DNA from: Burkholderia gladioli
GTDB lineage: Bacteria > Pseudomonadota > Gammaproteobacteria > Burkholderiales > Burkholderiaceae
Length of the DNA: 64,000 nt
Direction: 5' to 3'
NCBI RefSeq assembly: GCF_000959725.1
Contig: NZ_CP009323.1
Location: 1,674,001 to 1,738,000 of the forward strand
Part shown: in pieces, positions 1-16,478 of the stretch
Layout: each line of letters starts with the position of its first letter
How positions within the stretch are numbered: the stretch's first letter is position 1
Notes under the pieces: model-generated
The model's database searches: none
What the model was told of the DNA's origin: nothing
Seen by the model: the letters and a program-made list of their open reading frames with translations, nothing else
Translations under genes and position numbers: made by a program

Positions 1-317
1 CGCGTATGCGTGTCGGGCGAGTTGTCGGGCTGCGGCGCGGCATCGGAGTAGAAGCCGCGCAGCGCGACCGCCTGCGCCGGATCGCCCATCGGCGCGAGCA
101 GCACCACCTGTTCGCCGCGCGTCGGCGGCAGCCATTCGCGCGTCGCGCCGGCGGTGCCCGCGATCCAGGGGATCCAGTTCGTCTGCAGGCCGTCGTCGTC
201 GGTCTCGCCGATCGCGACCCGGCACAGGCCGTTCGCATGATCGACATCGAGGATCGATCCCTTGCGTACCGCGTTGCGTGCCTTACGGTGAATTTCGTTC
301 GCGTCCATGTCGATCAT
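1..317 (-). CDS. Phage baseplate assembly protein V (gpV), 3' end outside the window
   Basis: This is the first 105 residues of a P2 gpV-like protein, the spike/hub component at the tip of a contractile tail tube. The visible N-terminus (MIDMDANEIHRKARNAVRKG) is followed by a stretch typical of the phage baseplate assembly V OB-fold, including TNWIPWIAGTAG and GEQVVLLAPMGDPAQA. The reading frame stays open to the left edge, so the gene is cut by the window and not necessarily truncated. The start is the first in-frame ATG; a second ATG lies three codons on, and no strong ribosome site precedes either. It is the last visible gene of the minus-strand tail cluster and is separated from gene R by 224 bases where gene S would be expected. 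Confidence 0.8.
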   Translation of the reverse strand, partial: MIDMDANEIHRKARNAVRKGSILDVDHANGLCRVAIGETDDDGLQTNWIPWIAGTAGATREWLPPTRGEQVVLLAPMGDPAQAVALRGFYSDAAPQPDNSPDTHT

Positions 318-421
318 GTTGCCGTCGTGACGCTTGCCGGGCGAGTGATGGCATATGTGTTCGCATCGAGTACGTTTGGAGTCCGGATGGATTCGACGAG
401 GCGAAGACGAATGCCGGATAA

Positions 422-497
422 GTCGTTGCGAGTGCAACGACATGGGGAATGGAAGATTGGGGTGAGAAAGCGCAACGAGCCGCTTGAAGCGGCTCGT
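422..497. repeat. Two perfect hairpins in the R-V gap
   Basis: Two inverted repeats sit in the 224-base gap between tail genes R and V. One has 8-base arms around a 4-base loop (422-441). The other has 11-base arms around one central base (475-497). Read on the minus strand, they follow the stop of gene R, as a terminator or an RNA-processing signal would. No clear U-run follows either, so termination is not certain. The gap codes for nothing recognisable and is where gene S stands in P2. Confidence 0.6.
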
Positions 498-541
498 CGA
501 AGATGAGGCAGAGAACAGGCGGGGTTCGACCGCTCAGGCGA

Positions 542-958
542 TCACGGCAGCCATGGCGAATCCGCGTCGATCACGTATTGAATGACACGCTTGCCGTCGG
601 CGTCGACGCTGACCATCACGCTCTCCGACAGCTTCAGCTTGATGTCGAGGTTGACGCGATCGTCGGCCAGCAGGTTCGCGTAGAAGGTGAAGCCGGTGCG
701 CCAGAGATCGGGATTGGCCACGATCGCGGGCTCGTTCAGGCGGATCCACTCGAGCAGGGCGATCGTCACGTTGTCGATATCGGCGGCGGTGGCCCACAGG
801 TTGACCTCGCAGTCGTATTCGTAGTCGAACGAGGCGCTGCGCGCGCCGGTCGAGACCACTGCGCCGGCGCTGATCGACATCAGCATGGCATCGGGCGTGG
901 CGACGAGCGCGGGCACCGCGGCGAGGATCGCGGCGCGCAGGCTGGCGGGCTTATTCAT
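542..958 (-). CDS. Phage tail completion protein R (gpR)
   Basis: The 138-residue product resembles P2 gpR, which is needed to finish the tail. The start MNKPASLRAAILAAVPALVA and the motif DCEVNLWATAADIDNVTIAL match the family layout, and the length is normal (gpR proteins are about 130-160 residues). The ATG at 958 has a GGGAG ribosome site and overlaps the end of the Rz1-type gene by 8 bases, so it belongs to the lysis-tail transcript. Gene S normally follows R in P2 but is absent here. The product is a cytoplasmic virion-assembly protein with no signal peptide. Confidence 0.8.
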   Translation of the reverse strand: MNKPASLRAAILAAVPALVATPDAMLMSISAGAVVSTGARSASFDYEYDCEVNLWATAADIDNVTIALLEWIRLNEPAIVANPDLWRTGFTFYANLLADDRVNLDIKLKLSESVMVSVDADGKRVIQYVIDADSPWLP

Positions 959-1256
959 GGGCGCTCACTCCCGGGGCGATGGCGGACGCGGCGGTGCTGG
1001 CGCCGACGCCGGCCTGGCAGGCGGCCACCATGTCCACCTCGGCGGCGCAATTGGCCCAGGCCGCGCGCGCCTGGTTCAGCGCGTCGCTGAGCTCACCGTT
1101 GCTGCGCGGGTGCATCGCCGGCAGCGTGCAGCGCGTCACCGTCGCGCAGGCGTTGAGCGTAATCGTCGGCGCCGACGAGGGCGGGACTGGCGTGCAGGCG
1201 CACAACATCGTCAGGCAGGGCAGTATCGGCCCAGGCGCGAATCGCTTGGTTCTCAT
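951..1256 (-). CDS. lysC: Rz1-like outer-membrane spanin lipoprotein (LysC)
   Basis: A small 101-residue protein is encoded out of frame within and beyond the 3' part of the Rz gene, the classic nested Rz/Rz1 layout. Near residues 18-21 there is a possible lipobox (LCAC), followed by a Pro/Ser-rich stretch (TPVPPSSAP) typical of Rz1. It would be an outer-membrane lipoprotein that joins Rz across the periplasm to fuse the membranes at lysis. The N-terminal hydrophobic stretch is short and contains three cysteines, so the exact start and modified cysteine are uncertain. Position and nesting support the call more strongly than the sequence does. Confidence 0.7.
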   Translation of the reverse strand: MRTKRFAPGPILPCLTMLCACTPVPPSSAPTITLNACATVTRCTLPAMHPRSNGELSDALNQARAAWANCAAEVDMVAACQAGVGASTAASAIAPGVSAHE

Positions 1257-1542
1257 CGATCAGTTTCCGCAGTTGCTGTTGATAGGACGCGAGCCGCGCG
1301 TCGACCTGGCCGCGTGTGCGCTCGAGCTGCGCGCGCTGCGCATCCTGCTCGCGTACCTGGGTTGTGAGCCGCGCGATCACCGCGTCGCGCGCGTCGGCGT
1401 CCTGGCGCGCCTGGCTGGCGGCGGCCGTCGCGCCGGCCAGGCGCGCCTGCAGCAGGCGCGTGTACTCGTAGCCGGCGCCGCCCGCGGCCAGCACGGCCAG
1501 CGCGATGCCGAGCCGCAGGCCGGACAGGCTCGGCAGGCTCAT
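1093..1542 (-). CDS. lysB: Rz-like inner-membrane spanin (LysB)
   Basis: The 149-residue product has an N-terminal membrane segment at about residues 10-25 (LRLGIALAVLAAGGAGYEY). A long Gln/Ala/Arg-rich helix follows that should form a periplasmic coiled coil, as in Rz and P2 LysB. It would act with the nested Rz1 lipoprotein in the last step of lysis. The gene starts inside the stop of the endolysin gene (ATGA overlap), so the two are translationally coupled. Confidence 0.8.
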   Translation of the reverse strand: MSLPSLSGLRLGIALAVLAAGGAGYEYTRLLQARLAGATAAASQARQDADARDAVIARLTTQVREQDAQRAQLERTRGQVDARLASYQQQLRKLIDENQAIRAWADTALPDDVVRLHASPALVGADDYAQRLRDGDALHAAGDAPAQQR

Positions 1543-2351
1543 GCAGCCGCCTGGTCCGCGCCGGCGTACTTCTGGTAGGCGCGCTCGAGCCGCACGTCGT
1601 AGAGATTGCGCGCGTAGTCGCGGCCGTTGTAGGCGGCGGCGAAGTCAGCCCATTTGCGGCCCTTCAGCGCCGCGAGCAGGGTCTTGTCGGCCAGGATGAA
1701 GCGCACGAAGGCGTCGAGCTGCGCGCTTTCTCCGGTTTCCATGCGCGACACGAAATCGTCGACGCTGGCGTAGCCGAGCCGCTGCCAGTGATAGCCCATG
1801 ATCTGGAACGCGCCCCAGCTGGCGGCCTCGTAGGCCGAGCGCGCGTCGATCCGGGCGGCCGCGTCGAGCCGCACGTATTCGGCGGCGCCGCCCTGGTAGC
1901 CGCCGGCGCTCGGGTTGACGATGTCGGGGCTGGCGGCGGCCGCGGCGCTGGCCGCGTCCTGGCCGAGGTTGGCGACGAGCTGCCGGTACATCACGTGACG
2001 CTCGAACAGGATCTTGGGCCGGCCGTCGCCGAGGAAGCCGGCGCCGTTCGACTCCACCTCGTTGACCGCGCGCACGCAGGCGGTCGACACGCCGAGCCGG
2101 TTGGCGGCGGCCAGCAGGTCGGCGTTGGTCAGGTCGCGCGGGTCGCGCTGGCCGGTGGCGAGCGCGTTGTAGGTCTTGGGGCCGGCGATGCCGTCGACCA
2201 CCAGGCCGGCGGCGGCCTGCACCGCCTTCACGGCGCGCTCGGTGGCTTCGTCGTAGATGTGGGTGACGGCGAGCGGGTAGCCGGCGCGCACCAGGCGTTG
2301 TTGCAGCAGGCCGACCTCGGCGCCGCAGTCGTTGAAATGAAGGACGTTCAC
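1539..2351 (-). CDS. Phage endolysin: peptidoglycan-binding domain plus N-acetylmuramidase
   Basis: The 270-residue enzyme has an N-terminal peptidoglycan-binding domain at about residues 5-65 (GLLQQRLVRAGYPL, VDGIAGPKTYNAL). A C-terminal N-acetylmuramidase (DUF3380-type) domain spans about 90-262, with AVNEVESNGAGF, ILFERHVMYR and the conserved SWGAFQIMGYHW. The E in NEVES is the probable catalytic residue. It cuts the glycan backbone of the wall after a holin releases it, and it has no signal peptide. It overlaps the holin gene upstream and the Rz gene downstream by 4 bases each. Confidence 0.88.
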   Translation of the reverse strand: MNVLHFNDCGAEVGLLQQRLVRAGYPLAVTHIYDEATERAVKAVQAAAGLVVDGIAGPKTYNALATGQRDPRDLTNADLLAAANRLGVSTACVRAVNEVESNGAGFLGDGRPKILFERHVMYRQLVANLGQDAASAAAAASPDIVNPSAGGYQGGAAEYVRLDAAARIDARSAYEAASWGAFQIMGYHWQRLGYASVDDFVSRMETGESAQLDAFVRFILADKTLLAALKGRKWADFAAAYNGRDYARNLYDVRLERAYQKYAGADQAAA

Positions 2352-2620
2352 GCTTGCTTGCTCCGCAGTAGATGCGCGATGTCGCCACGCGCGAGATGGA
2401 CGAGGATGGCCAGCAGCACGGCGAGCGCGGCCTGGAAGAAGCCGGTGGCGCGCGCGTGCAGCAGCAGTTCGATGCCGGCGCCGCCCGAGACGGCGACGAT
2501 CGCCCAGGCGGCCCAGGCGACGTGGAAGCGGTGCCGCGCGCCGTTGCGGCGATAGGCCAGCACGCGCACGATCACGGCGAGATGGGCGGCGAACGCGACC
2601 AGCGCATAGGACAGGTGCAT
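2348..2620 (-). CDS. Phage holin, family 3-like
   Basis: The 90-residue, strongly hydrophobic protein has about three membrane segments, near residues 4-20 (LVAFAAHLAVIVRVLAY), 35-52 and 60-77. A short charged C-terminal tail (RGDIAHLLRSKQ) faces the cytoplasm. Size and topology fit the phage holin family 3 that precedes the muramidase in many Burkholderia P2-like phages. Its stop overlaps the endolysin start. It would time lysis by opening lesions in the inner membrane. The family call rests on topology and context more than on residue identity. Confidence 0.65.
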   Translation of the reverse strand: MHLSYALVAFAAHLAVIVRVLAYRRNGARHRFHVAWAAWAIVAVSGGAGIELLLHARATGFFQAALAVLLAILVHLARGDIAHLLRSKQA

Positions 2621-2621
2621 G

Positions 2622-2966
2622 TCATTGCCCCTTGCGCAGGAAGGCCAGCAGGTCGGCGCTCTTGACGCGCTCGATCAGCGTGAGCGTGACGGTGATCACC
2701 AGCGCCGCGGCGAAGAACGCGGCGACGCCGGCCGAGCGGATCGGCACCACGTTCATCAGCTCGGGCGCGGCCAGGTAGCCCATCACCAGCGAGATCAGCA
2801 TGTAGGCCGCGCGGCGCGCGATGCCGAGATCCTTGGCGGTGACCACCACCAGGGCGGCGCCGGCGAAGGCGCCGATCAGCGTGTCGCCGTCGATGCCGGG
2901 CGAGATGCCGACGATGCCGAGCGCGGCGAACAGCGCGGCGGCGGTGGAGATATTCGGTTCAGCCAT
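2622..2966 (-). CDS. Phage membrane protein, second holin-like
   Basis: The 114-residue protein has about four hydrophobic segments, including TLIGAFAGAALVVVTAKDL and AGVAAFFAAALVITVTLTLI, and a charged C-terminus. It occupies the place of P2 gene Y (holin), just after tail gene X and before the other small membrane protein. Tandem small membrane proteins are usual here in Burkholderia P2-like phages: one is the holin and the other may be an antiholin or pinholin. Which does what cannot be told from sequence. The gap to the next gene is one base. Confidence 0.6.
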   Translation of the reverse strand: MAEPNISTAAALFAALGIVGISPGIDGDTLIGAFAGAALVVVTAKDLGIARRAAYMLISLVMGYLAAPELMNVVPIRSAGVAAFFAAALVITVTLTLIERVKSADLLAFLRKGQ

Positions 2967-2981
2967 GCGTGGTCGCCATGT

Positions 2982-3188
2982 TCAGTTGAAGAGTTGCAGG
3001 AGCGGGCGGACCTGGTCGATCGCCACCGGCGCGGGCATCTCGACCACGGTGCCGGCCGGCAGAGCCACGCCGAGCGCGGCGATGCCGGGATTGGCGGCCA
3101 TCACCGCCTCGACCGTGCCGGAGGTGCTGCCGTAGTAGCGCCAGCACAGCGCGTCGAGCGATTCGTCCTGCAGAGCGGTGACCTTCAT
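2982..3188 (-). CDS. Phage tail protein X (gpX)
   Basis: The 68-residue product is a P2 gpX-like tail protein with a LysM-type fold (LDALCWRYYGST, NPGIAALGVALPAGTVVEMP). gpX is needed for tail completion. The short start was chosen because a perfect AGGAGG lies just upstream; longer readings of the frame run through it. In P2, gene X is preceded by head genes Q-P-O-N-M-L. None is visible upstream here, which points to a headless (tailocin-like) or decayed element. Confidence 0.85.
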   Translation of the reverse strand: MKVTALQDESLDALCWRYYGSTSGTVEAVMAANPGIAALGVALPAGTVVEMPAPVAIDQVRPLLQLFN

Positions 3189-3379
3189 CGTCTTGCCTCC
3201 TGCTTGGGTTGGGCCTGGCCGCGCGCATGGCGCGAACCGGGGCTCGTCGAGCGCGGGGCGTGCACGGCCGGCGTGAGGCCTGGCGCGCCCAGGTAATGCG
3301 CGGAGATCCGCACGAAGCGCTCGACATGACGCGTCGGCGCGCTGTCGCGATACGGATTCGGGGTGTCTTGCTTCGCCAT
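3185..3379 (-). CDS. Small uncharacterised ORF coupled to gpX
   Basis: A 64-residue reading frame (MAKQDTPNPYRDSAPTRHVE...) ends in an ATGA overlap with the gpX start. That coupling is the main reason to list it. The product is basic and Pro/Arg-rich with no recognised domain. In P2 this place belongs to the head-completion gene L, but the sequence does not resemble L. No convincing ribosome site precedes the ATG at 3379 or the upstream ATGs at 3418 and 3427. It could be a chance frame in GC-rich DNA. Confidence 0.3.
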   Translation of the reverse strand: MAKQDTPNPYRDSAPTRHVERFVRISAHYLGAPGLTPAVHAPRSTSPGSRHARGQAQPKQEARR

Positions 3380-3889
3380 CGATGAGGCTGGACCAGGGGT
3401 GATTGAGCTGGTTTCCATGTTCGGCATTCGCGCCGGGCGGCTCAATGGACGGGGTTTGTCGGGAGGACGGGGACAGTGAAGGGCGGAGCGTGCTTCGTCG
3501 CGAGGGCGATGGCGGGCGAGGCGTAATGCGCGGGTGGGGCGGGGATGCCGTGCAGCCGGATTGCAGCTTGGGCGGGCTGGCGCGAGCTTGATTGAGGTGG
3601 CGCAGCCTTGGTTTTGCGCTGCAGCTTGCGCGCAAGTGCTTGACCGGAAAGGCTTCGCGGCGCGTCGATGAAACTCCGAAGGCAGGGGTTGCCGGCTGTC
3701 TCGAGGCAGAATCCCGGGCACCGGTGTTTCTCGAAACCGTGCTCGCGACCCGGTTGTTGAAAAATCGATAAAAAAGGTGCCTTTGATATTAATAAAGGCA
3801 CCTGATAATCAAGTCGTCGATTTTCCGGGGCGGCGGATCATCGCGGCGATACCGGATTTTCATATCGCCGGATTCGCGCCGGCCTAAGC
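3380..3889. other. Gene-free stretch between tail cluster and PixA-like gene
   Basis: About 500 bases hold only short, compositionally biased frames. The capsid half of a P2-like genome would lie here or upstream, but no portal, terminase or capsid-like peptide can be read. The promoter of the tail/lysis operon must lie here, but no convincing -35/-10 pair was found. The right end, from about 3760, turns AT-rich and holds the terminator listed next. Confidence 0.5.
3769..3803 (-). terminator. Rho-independent terminator of the PixA-like gene
   Basis: Perfect 10-base arms (3775-3784 and 3794-3803) flank a 9-base loop. Read on the minus strand, the hairpin is followed at once by six T residues. 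It lies about 90 bases past the stop of the gene at 3890-4285 and would insulate that gene from the tail cluster. Confidence 0.8.
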
Positions 3890-4285
3890 TCAGCTCGGAT
3901 TGGTCGCCGTGATGAACGGATCGAACGTCATCTGGTGATTGTTTTCCAGCAGCATGGTGATGGAGTACTGGATGTTACTGCCGGCGCTGTTGACGCGACC
4001 GCCCCACACCGTACCGTCGTATTGCGGATAACGCTGCGGATTGACCATGCCGGGAATCGCGGCGCCGGTGAAACCGAGAATCGAGACGGAATCGCCCGGA
4101 TTGATGGAAACGGCCGACCAGACAATGGTGTCGCCGTTCTCGCACTTGGTGCGCAGCTCGTTGCTGCCTTCCGATCCATCCCCGCTGTAGCCCGTCGAAT
4201 CCACCATGAACACGTATTTCGACAGGTTGTTTTCGTCGATTGCCTTGGCGACATTGACGAGAACGTCGACATAGATGTTTGCCAT
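3890..4285 (-). CDS. PixA/AidA-like small protein (inclusion-body protein family)
   Basis: The 131-residue product has the layout of the AidA/PixA inclusion-body family: an N-terminal beta strand with IYVDVLVNVA, then KYVFMVDSTG, a central GDTIVWSAVSIN strand and a C-terminal block near FDPFITATNPS. Family members are usually about 170 residues, so this is a short form. It is cytoplasmic by sequence, since no signal peptide is seen. The start has an AGGAGA ribosome site. AidA is quorum-sensing-controlled in Burkholderia and PixA makes crystals in Xenorhabdus; the role here is unknown. It stands alone, with its own terminator and an inverted repeat upstream. Confidence 0.5.
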   Translation of the reverse strand: MANIYVDVLVNVAKAIDENNLSKYVFMVDSTGYSGDGSEGSNELRTKCENGDTIVWSAVSINPGDSVSILGFTGAAIPGMVNPQRYPQYDGTVWGGRVNSAGSNIQYSITMLLENNHQMTFDPFITATNPS

Positions 4286-4376
4286 GCTGATCTCCTATTT
4301 ATGGAAAGTTGTCACCGACACCGTGCCCATTCAAGGACGCCCCGTAGGTATTTTTAAACGCGAAAACCACCGCAAA

Positions 4377-4395
4377 CCTTCGGCATGGCCGAAGG
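4377..4395. promoter_or_regulatory. Perfect inverted repeat upstream of the PixA-like gene
   Basis: Eight-base arms (CCTTCGGC/GCCGAAGG) flank a 3-base centre, 92 bases upstream of the PixA-like start. It could be an operator or a small hairpin. There is no adjacent T-run in either direction, so a terminator is less likely. Confidence 0.4.
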
Positions 4396-4631
4396 AATCT
4401 ACCGGTCGGACTGGGAGGGCGGTTTGCGCGATCGCTCGATATGGATGTTCGCGCGGGTTTGAATATAGTCTAGTGTTTTCGTAAAACCACCTGTTAATTC
4501 TGGCAGTTAGGGAAAGCCGTATTGTCGATGCGATATCAAAATAAAAATCTCAGGGATTCCATGGATCAATGAAATTGTTTTGTCATGTCGAATTTGATTT
4601 TTCGCTGGGAAAGTAATTTCAAACCATCTCG

Positions 4632-4697
4632 ATCGATGAATAAGCGACTATGAATATCGATTTCATCGATGAATATGAAACTATGAAAAACCGACGA
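4632..4697. repeat. Two 33-base imperfect tandem repeats
   Basis: ATCGATGAATA occurs at 4632 and again at 4665, each followed some six bases later by CTATGAA. This gives two copies of an imperfect 33-base unit in the AT-rich patch. There is no coding explanation. Paired protein-binding sites are possible. Confidence 0.5.
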
Positions 4698-5420
4698 TGC
4701 GGGCCGCCAGGGCGACTGACGAGCTGGCTTGCCGGTAAGGCACCTCTGGATCGATGTTTCGACTCAATAGTTGCAGGTACAACGAGATTGTCGAGCCCGC
4801 GCGATGGCCCGGAGCACGAGCGCTGGGCTGTTGCAAACAATCGTTCCCTATGCAACTACTTCGCTTCGCGTCGCGAGAGAAGGGTTCGCGTCGTAAAAAG
4901 ACTGAAAGCCTTCGTTCATGAGACGCTGCGGGCAATGTAAAGCCACGCCTACAGGGGATCACGTTCACGGGGTGCACGCGAACGGCCAGCATCGGGACGA
5001 CACATCGGGTCCGATGCACACCACGGCCTCGCCGCAAAACAAACGAGAACGCCAGACACTGCCGCAGGCTCGATTCATACCGCAGACGACACTGCCGCGG
5101 ATGCCATCACGCATCCCTGGCGGGACGCTTGCGAGCTTCATATTCAGGATGTTGTCGCCGTTTCGCCCAGCCGATCGCGGCTGCCTGTCGTGCTTGCGCG
5201 ATCGCGCGCACCGATCGGCGCCGGGGGCGAGCGCGTGTGTTCTCTCCTTCGCGCGAGTGCCCGTGCGAAGCCGGAAAACCGCGCGTGCATGTGTTTCGTA
5301 ATGCTTTGGAAAGCAATTTTTCATCAACGCGACACACGATCGTTGCGGTTTCCGCATTCATTCCTGAAATTTAATAGTTCCAAGGGTTTACACCTAATCA
5401 ATTTCGAATTGGCAGGCCGT

Positions 5421-5469
5421 TATCCCCTGCTGATGCCACGTAAGGGTCATCCCCTATTTGGCGGGTAAA
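5421..5469. promoter_or_regulatory. Repeated ATCCCCT motif upstream of the giant hydrolase
   Basis: ATCCCCT occurs at 5422 and 5449, 27 bases apart. GTAAGGG and GCGGGTAAA flank the second copy, giving a partly symmetrical block. It lies about 190 bases upstream of the start of the giant enzyme and could be an activator site. No regulator can be named from sequence. Confidence 0.3.
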
Positions 5470-5649
5470 ACGTTTGCGCTCCGTCAAGAACGGGGCAAGG
5501 CCGACGGGGCGGGGCGATGAATCAGGAGCGTGGGCGGGAGCAGCCGGCAGGCGGGCCCGGGGCCACGCTGCACGGCATTGGGGGGCGTGCGCGGGATGCG
5601 CAGCCTTGAGTGCAAGACATACCTAAAACGCAAAACTGGGAAACTCAAC

Positions 5650-12891
<7,242 letters not shown>

Positions 12892-12933
12892 CGGCCGGGA
12901 CCTGATGTAGGCGCGGCATTCGCCGCATGATCC

Positions 12934-12966
12934 GGGCGCCCGCGGTAGGGGCGCCCGCTCAACTTT
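12934..12966 (+). terminator. Hairpin with T-run between giant hydrolase and gspG
   Basis: Eight-base arms GGGCGCCC (12934-12941 and 12949-12956) flank a 7-base loop, and a run of five T follows within ten bases. It lies 43 bases past the hydrolase stop and just before the gspG ribosome site. It would end, or partly end, the cargo transcript and let cargo and machine be made at different levels. Confidence 0.65.
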
Positions 12967-12981
12967 TTCGAAGGGTGATCG

Positions 12982-13446
12982 ATGATGAACCGGACCACGG
13001 TCCAGGCGAGCGGCGCAGGCCGGCCTCGGCTCGCAATCCGCCGCCGCGCGCGCGGCTTCACGCTGCTCGAACTGCTGGTGGTGCTGGTCATCATCGGCAT
13101 GCTGGCGGCGATCGTCGGGCCGCGCTACTTCGCGCAGCTCGGCAAGTCGCAGGTGACGGTGGCGCGTGCCCAGATCGACGTGCTGACCAAGGCGATCGAC
13201 AACTACCGGATCGACGTCGGCCGCTTCCCGACCGCCGAGGAAGGGCTGCAGTCGCTGGTGGTCAAGCCCGCCAGCGCCGACAAGTGGAACGGCCCCTACC
13301 TGAAGAAGGAAGTGCCGCTCGATCCCTGGGGTCATCCCTACGTCTACCAGGTGCCCGGCACCAAGGGCGACTACGCGGTGATCTCCTACGGCCGCGACGG
13401 GCAACCGGGCGGCGCCGGCGAGGACGCCGACATCAGCAGCGAATGA
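12982..13446 (+). CDS. gspG: Type II secretion major pseudopilin, GspG-like
   Basis: The 154-residue product has a class III leader ending RRRARG, then FTLLELLVVLVIIGMLAAIV with Glu at mature position 5. The GspG calcium/C-terminal signature follows (FPTAEEGLQSLV, GPYLKK, PLDPWGHPYVYQ). GspG polymerises into the periplasmic pseudopilus that pushes substrates through the secretin. Length and motifs are those of a normal GspG. An AAGGGTG ribosome site precedes the paired ATG. It opens the secretion operon. No prepilin peptidase gene lies nearby, so processing must rely on one encoded elsewhere. Confidence 0.92.
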   Translation: MMNRTTVQASGAGRPRLAIRRRARGFTLLELLVVLVIIGMLAAIVGPRYFAQLGKSQVTVARAQIDVLTKAIDNYRIDVGRFPTAEEGLQSLVVKPASADKWNGPYLKKEVPLDPWGHPYVYQVPGTKGDYAVISYGRDGQPGGAGEDADISSE

Positions 13447-13581
13447 CGCCATGCCCGGGTCCGCGCGAGCGGACCCGGCATCGCCTTGCGCCTGTGAGCG
13501 CCCCGAGCGGGCGACGGACGCAAGGCCATGCAGCGAGCGGCAACGGCAAGCAGCAACAAGCAGCAGCGGGAACCCAGCACC

Positions 13582-14768
13582 ATGCAATTTGAAGTCAGAG
13601 CGCTTTCGCCGGAGAACCGGATCATCGCCCTCGTCGTCGACGCCCAGGACGAGGCCGGCGCGCGCGCCCACGTCGAGGCGCGCGGGCTGCACGTCACGCG
13701 CGTGGCGCCGGCGCGCGCGCTGGGCCGCCCGGCGGGCGGGCGCGGGCGGATCTCGCTGGTGCTGTTCAGCCAGGAACTGCTGGCCCTGCTCAAGGCCGGC
13801 CTGTCGATCGTCGAGGGCCTCGAGGCCCTGCTCGAGCGCGAGGGCGGCGCGCGGCTGCGCGGCGTGCTGGAGCGGATCCTGGCCGGGCTGCGCGAGGGCA
13901 AGCGCTTCTCCAGCCTGCTCGGCGAGCAGCCCGACGTGTTCCCGCCGCTCTACGTCGGCATCGTGCGCGCGGCCGAGGGCACCAGCGACCTGCCGCGCGC
14001 GCTGCAGCGCTACGTCGATTACCAGGAGCGCATCGACACGGTGCGCAACAAGCTGGTCAGCTCGGCGATCTATCCGTCGATCCTGCTGGTGGTGGGCGGC
14101 GGCGTGTCGACCTTCCTGATCACCTACGTGGTGCCGCGCTTCGCGACCATCTACGAAGGCACCGGCCGCGCCCTGCCGTGGATGTCGCAGATGCTGCTCG
14201 ACTGGGGCAAGTTCGCCAGCGCGCACGGCCTGCCGCTGGCGCTGGCCGCGCTCGCCGGCGTGGCCGCGATCTTCCTCGGGGTGCGCGCCACCATCGCGCG
14301 CGTCGGCCTGGTCAGCCTGCTCTCGCGCGTGCCGCTGCTCGGGCCGCACCTGCGCATCTACCAGCTCTCGCGCCTGTACCTGACGCTGGGCATGCTGCTC
14401 GAGGGCGGCATCCCGATCGTGGCGGCGATGGAAACCGCCTGCGGCACGGTCTCGCCGTCGATGCGCGACGCGCTGCTGCTGGCGCGCTCGGCCGTGCAGT
14501 CGGGCGAGCCCCTGTCGGGCGCGTTCCAGGCCCGCCAGCTGACCACCCCGATCTCGCTGCGCATGCTGCGGGTAGGCGAGCGCTCGGGCGAACTCGGGGC
14601 CATGCTCACGCAATCGGCCGCCTTCTACGACGGCGAGATCAGCCGCTGGATCGACCGCTTCACGCGCATGTTCGAGCCGCTGCTGATGTCGGCGATCGGC
14701 GTGGTGGTGGGCACCATCGTCGTGTTGCTCTACATGCCCATCTTCGATCTCGCGGGGAGCCTGTCGTG

Positions 14769-14769
<1 letters not shown>
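13582..14769 (+). CDS. gspF: Type II secretion/pilus inner-membrane platform protein, GspF-like
   Basis: The 395-residue product is a GspF/PilC-type polytopic protein. Two cytoplasmic T2SSF domains are visible, about residues 50-175 (FSQELLALLKAGLSIVEGLE) and 255-375 (YLTLGMLLEGGIPIVAAME). Membrane segments follow each, near residues 175-197, 215-235 and 375-393. It is the platform on which the GspE ATPase drives pseudopilus growth. The start at MQFEVRAL matches family N-termini; an ATG 18 codons upstream would add a non-homologous tail. Its stop overlaps gspE by one base (TGATG). Confidence 0.9.

Positions 14770-16470
<1,701 letters not shown>

Positions 16471-16478
<8 letters not shown>

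Larger units (their letters stand above)
4286..5649. other. 1.36 kb intergenic region with AT-rich patches
   Basis: No convincing gene is seen on either strand; the open frames are short and lack family resemblance or ribosome sites. Two patches, about 4480-4700 and 5330-5470, are clearly AT-richer than the surroundings. They hold the 33-base repeat and the repeated ATCCCCT motif listed separately. The region separates the PixA-like gene (leftward) from the giant glycoside hydrolase (rightward), so it must carry both promoters. Confidence 0.6.

Noticed and set aside
1-3400. Attachment site or tRNA target at the phage-like cluster
   Set aside because: No tRNA-like sequence, integrase or flanking direct repeat is visible in the window.
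4650-4940. Possible 96-residue gene in the intergenic region
   Set aside because: No ribosome site, no family resemblance, and it overlaps the AT-rich tandem repeat.
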